Made by a program: the position numbers and the translations under genes
The notes under the pieces: model-generated
Database searches by the model: none
The model's input: only the letters and a program-made list of their open reading frames with translations
Told to the model about the DNA's origin: nothing
NCBI GenBank assembly: GCA_964351875.1
Contig: CAYGQC010000190.1
Coordinates: 1 to 6,825 of the forward strand
Direction of reading: 5' to 3'
Source of the DNA: JANSWO01 sp964351875
Lineage (GTDB): Bacteria; Pseudomonadota; Gammaproteobacteria; Pseudomonadales; Azotimanducaceae
DNA length: 6,825 bases
In this document: positions 5,957 to 6,825 of the stretch, one piece after another
Position numbering within the stretch: the first letter of the stretch is position 1
Layout of the letters: the number at the start of each line of letters is the position of its first letter

Positions 5957-6181
5957 TGTCGTCAGAGGCTACTTCCAACCCACTGCCCGCTGCATGCAAA
6001 GAACAAAACGATCGCTTGCACACAGCGCAATAAGGGCGTACGTTCCCGCTGCGATCTCTATTTGGCCTGCCTCCGACTACCTGTCCGTTTTCCGGATTCT
6101 CGTTTCGAGTCATCCACAATACCTAGATTGTTCGTTTGCCCGTCCGATTTGCACGTGGCAGTTAAGTTATGGAGGCCAACA

Positions 6182-6385
6182 ATGGCTATCGGTACCGTTA
6201 AGTTTTTCGACGCTGGTAAAGGCTTTGGATTTATCCAACCAGAAAGTGGCGAGAAAGACGTTTTTGTTCACATTAGCGCAGTTCAAGCTGCTGGCATGGA
6301 AACGCTGTCTGAAGGCCAGCGCATCAAGTACGAAGTTGTTACCGAACGCGGCAAGCTCGCTGCCGGCAACCTCGAAGCTGCCTAA
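6182..6385 (+). CDS. csp: CspA-family cold-shock protein
   Basis: A 67-residue single cold-shock domain (five-stranded OB fold) that binds single-stranded RNA and DNA and acts as an RNA chaperone in the cytoplasm. RNP1 is KGFGFI (13-18), RNP2 is VFVHI (27-31), and the opening TVKFFDAGKGFGFI and the ending EGQRIKYEVVTERGKLAAGNLEA are typical, though the usual lysine/asparagine after FF (FNxxKGFG) is replaced by DAG. Length is standard. The ATG at 6182 is fixed by GGAGG at 6171-6175, six bases away, and by the conserved M-A/T-x-GTVKFF start; the frame's earlier residues from 6062 are leader. As with other members, a long structured 5' leader may control it, and the sequence upstream has no other gene. 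It is monocistronic, closed by the terminator at 6415-6438. Whether it is cold-inducible or constitutive cannot be read from sequence. Confidence 0.97.
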   Translation: MAIGTVKFFDAGKGFGFIQPESGEKDVFVHISAVQAAGMETLSEGQRIKYEVVTERGKLAAGNLEAA

Positions 6386-6388
6386 AGC

Positions 6389-6403
6389 TTAGAACGCTTC
6401 TAA
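6389..6403. repeat. Short inverted repeat after the cold-shock stop
   Basis: TTAGAA (6389-6394) and TTCTAA (6398-6403) form a perfect six-base stem with a three-base CGC loop, starting three bases after the stop codon. It is followed at once by the strong terminator, so it may be an extra 3'-end hairpin protecting the transcript. It could also be chance at this size. Confidence 0.3.
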
Positions 6404-6414
6404 AGTGTTCAGTC

Positions 6415-6438
6415 AAACCCGGCCAAGGCCGGGTTTTT
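6415..6438 (+). terminator. Strong intrinsic terminator of the cold-shock gene
   Basis: AAACCCGGCC (6415-6424) pairs with GGCCGGGTTT (6427-6436), continuing into a run of five T (6434-6438). The nominal loop is AA, so in RNA the inner C-G pair opens to a four-base CAAG loop. GC-rich core plus T tract makes this a classic Rho-independent terminator, 30 bases after the stop. Because the stem begins with A residues, it may also work for the convergent minus-strand gene, whose stop is at 6488. Confidence 0.92.
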
Positions 6439-6487
6439 CCTTATGGGCAGGGAATACCTCGTCAGCAATTCCAAACTTGGTTAGCGC

Positions 6488-6825
6488 CTAGCTACCATCG
6501 TAAGCATCGACCTGGCGCTTACTGGCCAGACGTCGCCATGTGCCTTCCAACAATTGCGCAAACGTTTGCTCTGGAACCGTTGGCCGAACCAGTACCGCCG
6601 GATAGCCGGCATAGTGATCCGTGATAAAGAAACTCATGGGGTCTTCTTCAATGAGCCGCTGTTGCTCATCGACCGACGCAACCATTAGCACGATTGCGTC
6701 TTCTTTCTGATGCATACGCAGCACCAACTTCTTGCCAACTTTAAGCGCCGGCGTTCCGTAGCTGGTGCTCACTTCAAGGCCAGGGAATTGGCTTGCAAGC
6801 TTTTCTATTCGTCGAAAGTCGAGCA
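6488..6825 (-). CDS. MmcQ/YjbR family protein (start just beyond right edge)
   Basis: The minus-strand frame stays open from the edge to the TAG at 6488. The visible 112 residues begin LDFRRIEKLASQFPGLEVS and continue with TSYGTPALKVGKKLVLRMHQ, then EDPMSFFITDHYAGYPAVLVR and a final WRRLASKRQVDAYD helix. This is the MmcQ/YjbR layout (a compact CyaY-like fold, about 110-120 residues): the TSYGTPAFKV segment after the first helix, the FF-x-TDHY-x-x-YPAVLVRL core and the basic WRR-A-x-K/R end. An internal GTG at 6772 would drop the first helix and is not the start; since family members begin almost exactly here, only one or a few codons are missing, and the last visible bases CA could be the end of a CAT start. 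The family is often called DNA-binding, but this is weakly supported. It converges on the cold-shock gene. Confidence 0.85.
   Translation of the reverse strand, partial: LDFRRIEKLASQFPGLEVSTSYGTPALKVGKKLVLRMHQKEDAIVLMVASVDEQQRLIEEDPMSFFITDHYAGYPAVLVRPTVPEQTFAQLLEGTWRRLASKRQVDAYDGS

Larger units (their letters stand above)
5819..6181. other. Gene-free stretch between the NTF2-like and cold-shock genes
   Basis: No believable coding frame, tRNA or repeat was found in these 363 bases. The first hundred hold the NTF2-like gene's terminator, then comes a hairpin at 5933-5956. The rest (about 5960-6170) should contain the cold-shock promoter and leader; a weak -35/-10 pair, TTGCAC (6016-6021) and TACGTT (6039-6044) with 17 bases between, is the best by eye but matches sigma70 poorly. 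An open frame from 5994 crosses into the cold-shock gene in another phase and has no coding character. Confidence 0.6.

Noticed and set aside
6098..6120. TTTCGAGTC resembling a tRNA T-loop
   Set aside because: No matching stem, anticodon arm or acceptor stem in the surrounding 90 bases.
5994..6392. 132-codon plus-strand frame through the cold-shock gene
   Set aside because: It covers the csp gene in another phase; composition is non-coding and there is no ribosome site.
6770..6772. GTG at 6772 as the start of the MmcQ/YjbR protein
   Set aside because: The frame continues upstream with the family's first helix (FRRIEKLASQFPG), so the start is at or just beyond the window edge.

Overview
The window looks like a chromosomal accessory segment from a gram-negative proteobacterium, most likely a marine or environmental gammaproteobacterium. 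This rests on the gene repertoire (a DUF6435-like small protein, a CspA-type cold-shock protein with GGAGG leader, a DUF2834 membrane protein, a MmcQ/YjbR protein), the moderately high GC seen by eye, and ordinary ATG/GTG/TTG starts with AGGAGG-type ribosome sites. Species-level placement is not possible from reading alone. No rRNA, tRNA, CRISPR array, insertion sequence or phage gene is visible.

Layout. Bases 1-74 hold the first 24 codons of a minus-strand membrane-type protein cut by the window edge. A small plus-strand DUF6435-like gene (234-395) follows, with a LexA-box-like palindrome upstream. It converges on a minus-strand pair: an 80-residue uncharacterised protein (1084-1326) whose stop overlaps the start of a DUF2161-type PD-(D/E)XK nuclease-fold protein (411-1091). 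Just upstream of that pair lies a 38-codon relic of a P-loop kinase (1347-1463). From 1568 to 2371 runs a plus-strand alpha/beta hydrolase, intact in every catalytic motif but broken by one in-frame TAG at 1733-1735.

The minus-strand block 2398-3552 encodes a DUF2834 membrane protein followed by a class I SAM-dependent methyltransferase. Divergent from it, a 374-residue protein of a widespread uncharacterised family (3704-4828) starts at TTG with a good ribosome site. It converges on a small multi-pass membrane protein (4914-5231, minus). An NTF2/SnoaL-like protein (5447-5818, plus) ends at a clear intrinsic terminator. A gene-free stretch of about 360 bases leads into the cold-shock gene (6182-6385), which has its own strong terminator. 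A MmcQ/YjbR-family gene (6488 to the right edge, minus) lacks only its first codon or few codons.

How the genes work together. Apart from the overlapping 80-residue/DUF2161 pair and the possible DUF2834-methyltransferase operon, the genes alternate strand and look like single-gene units, so there is no obvious shared pathway. The hydrolase, NTF2-like protein, 374-residue protein and methyltransferase would suit peripheral small-molecule or lipid metabolism, but that is only inference. The two decaying genes (kinase relic, amber-interrupted hydrolase) sit side by side, which marks 1347-2371 as a region under relaxed selection. I see no convincing new defence or mobile system. The most original leads are the overlapping DUF2161 pair and the single-stop hydrolase.
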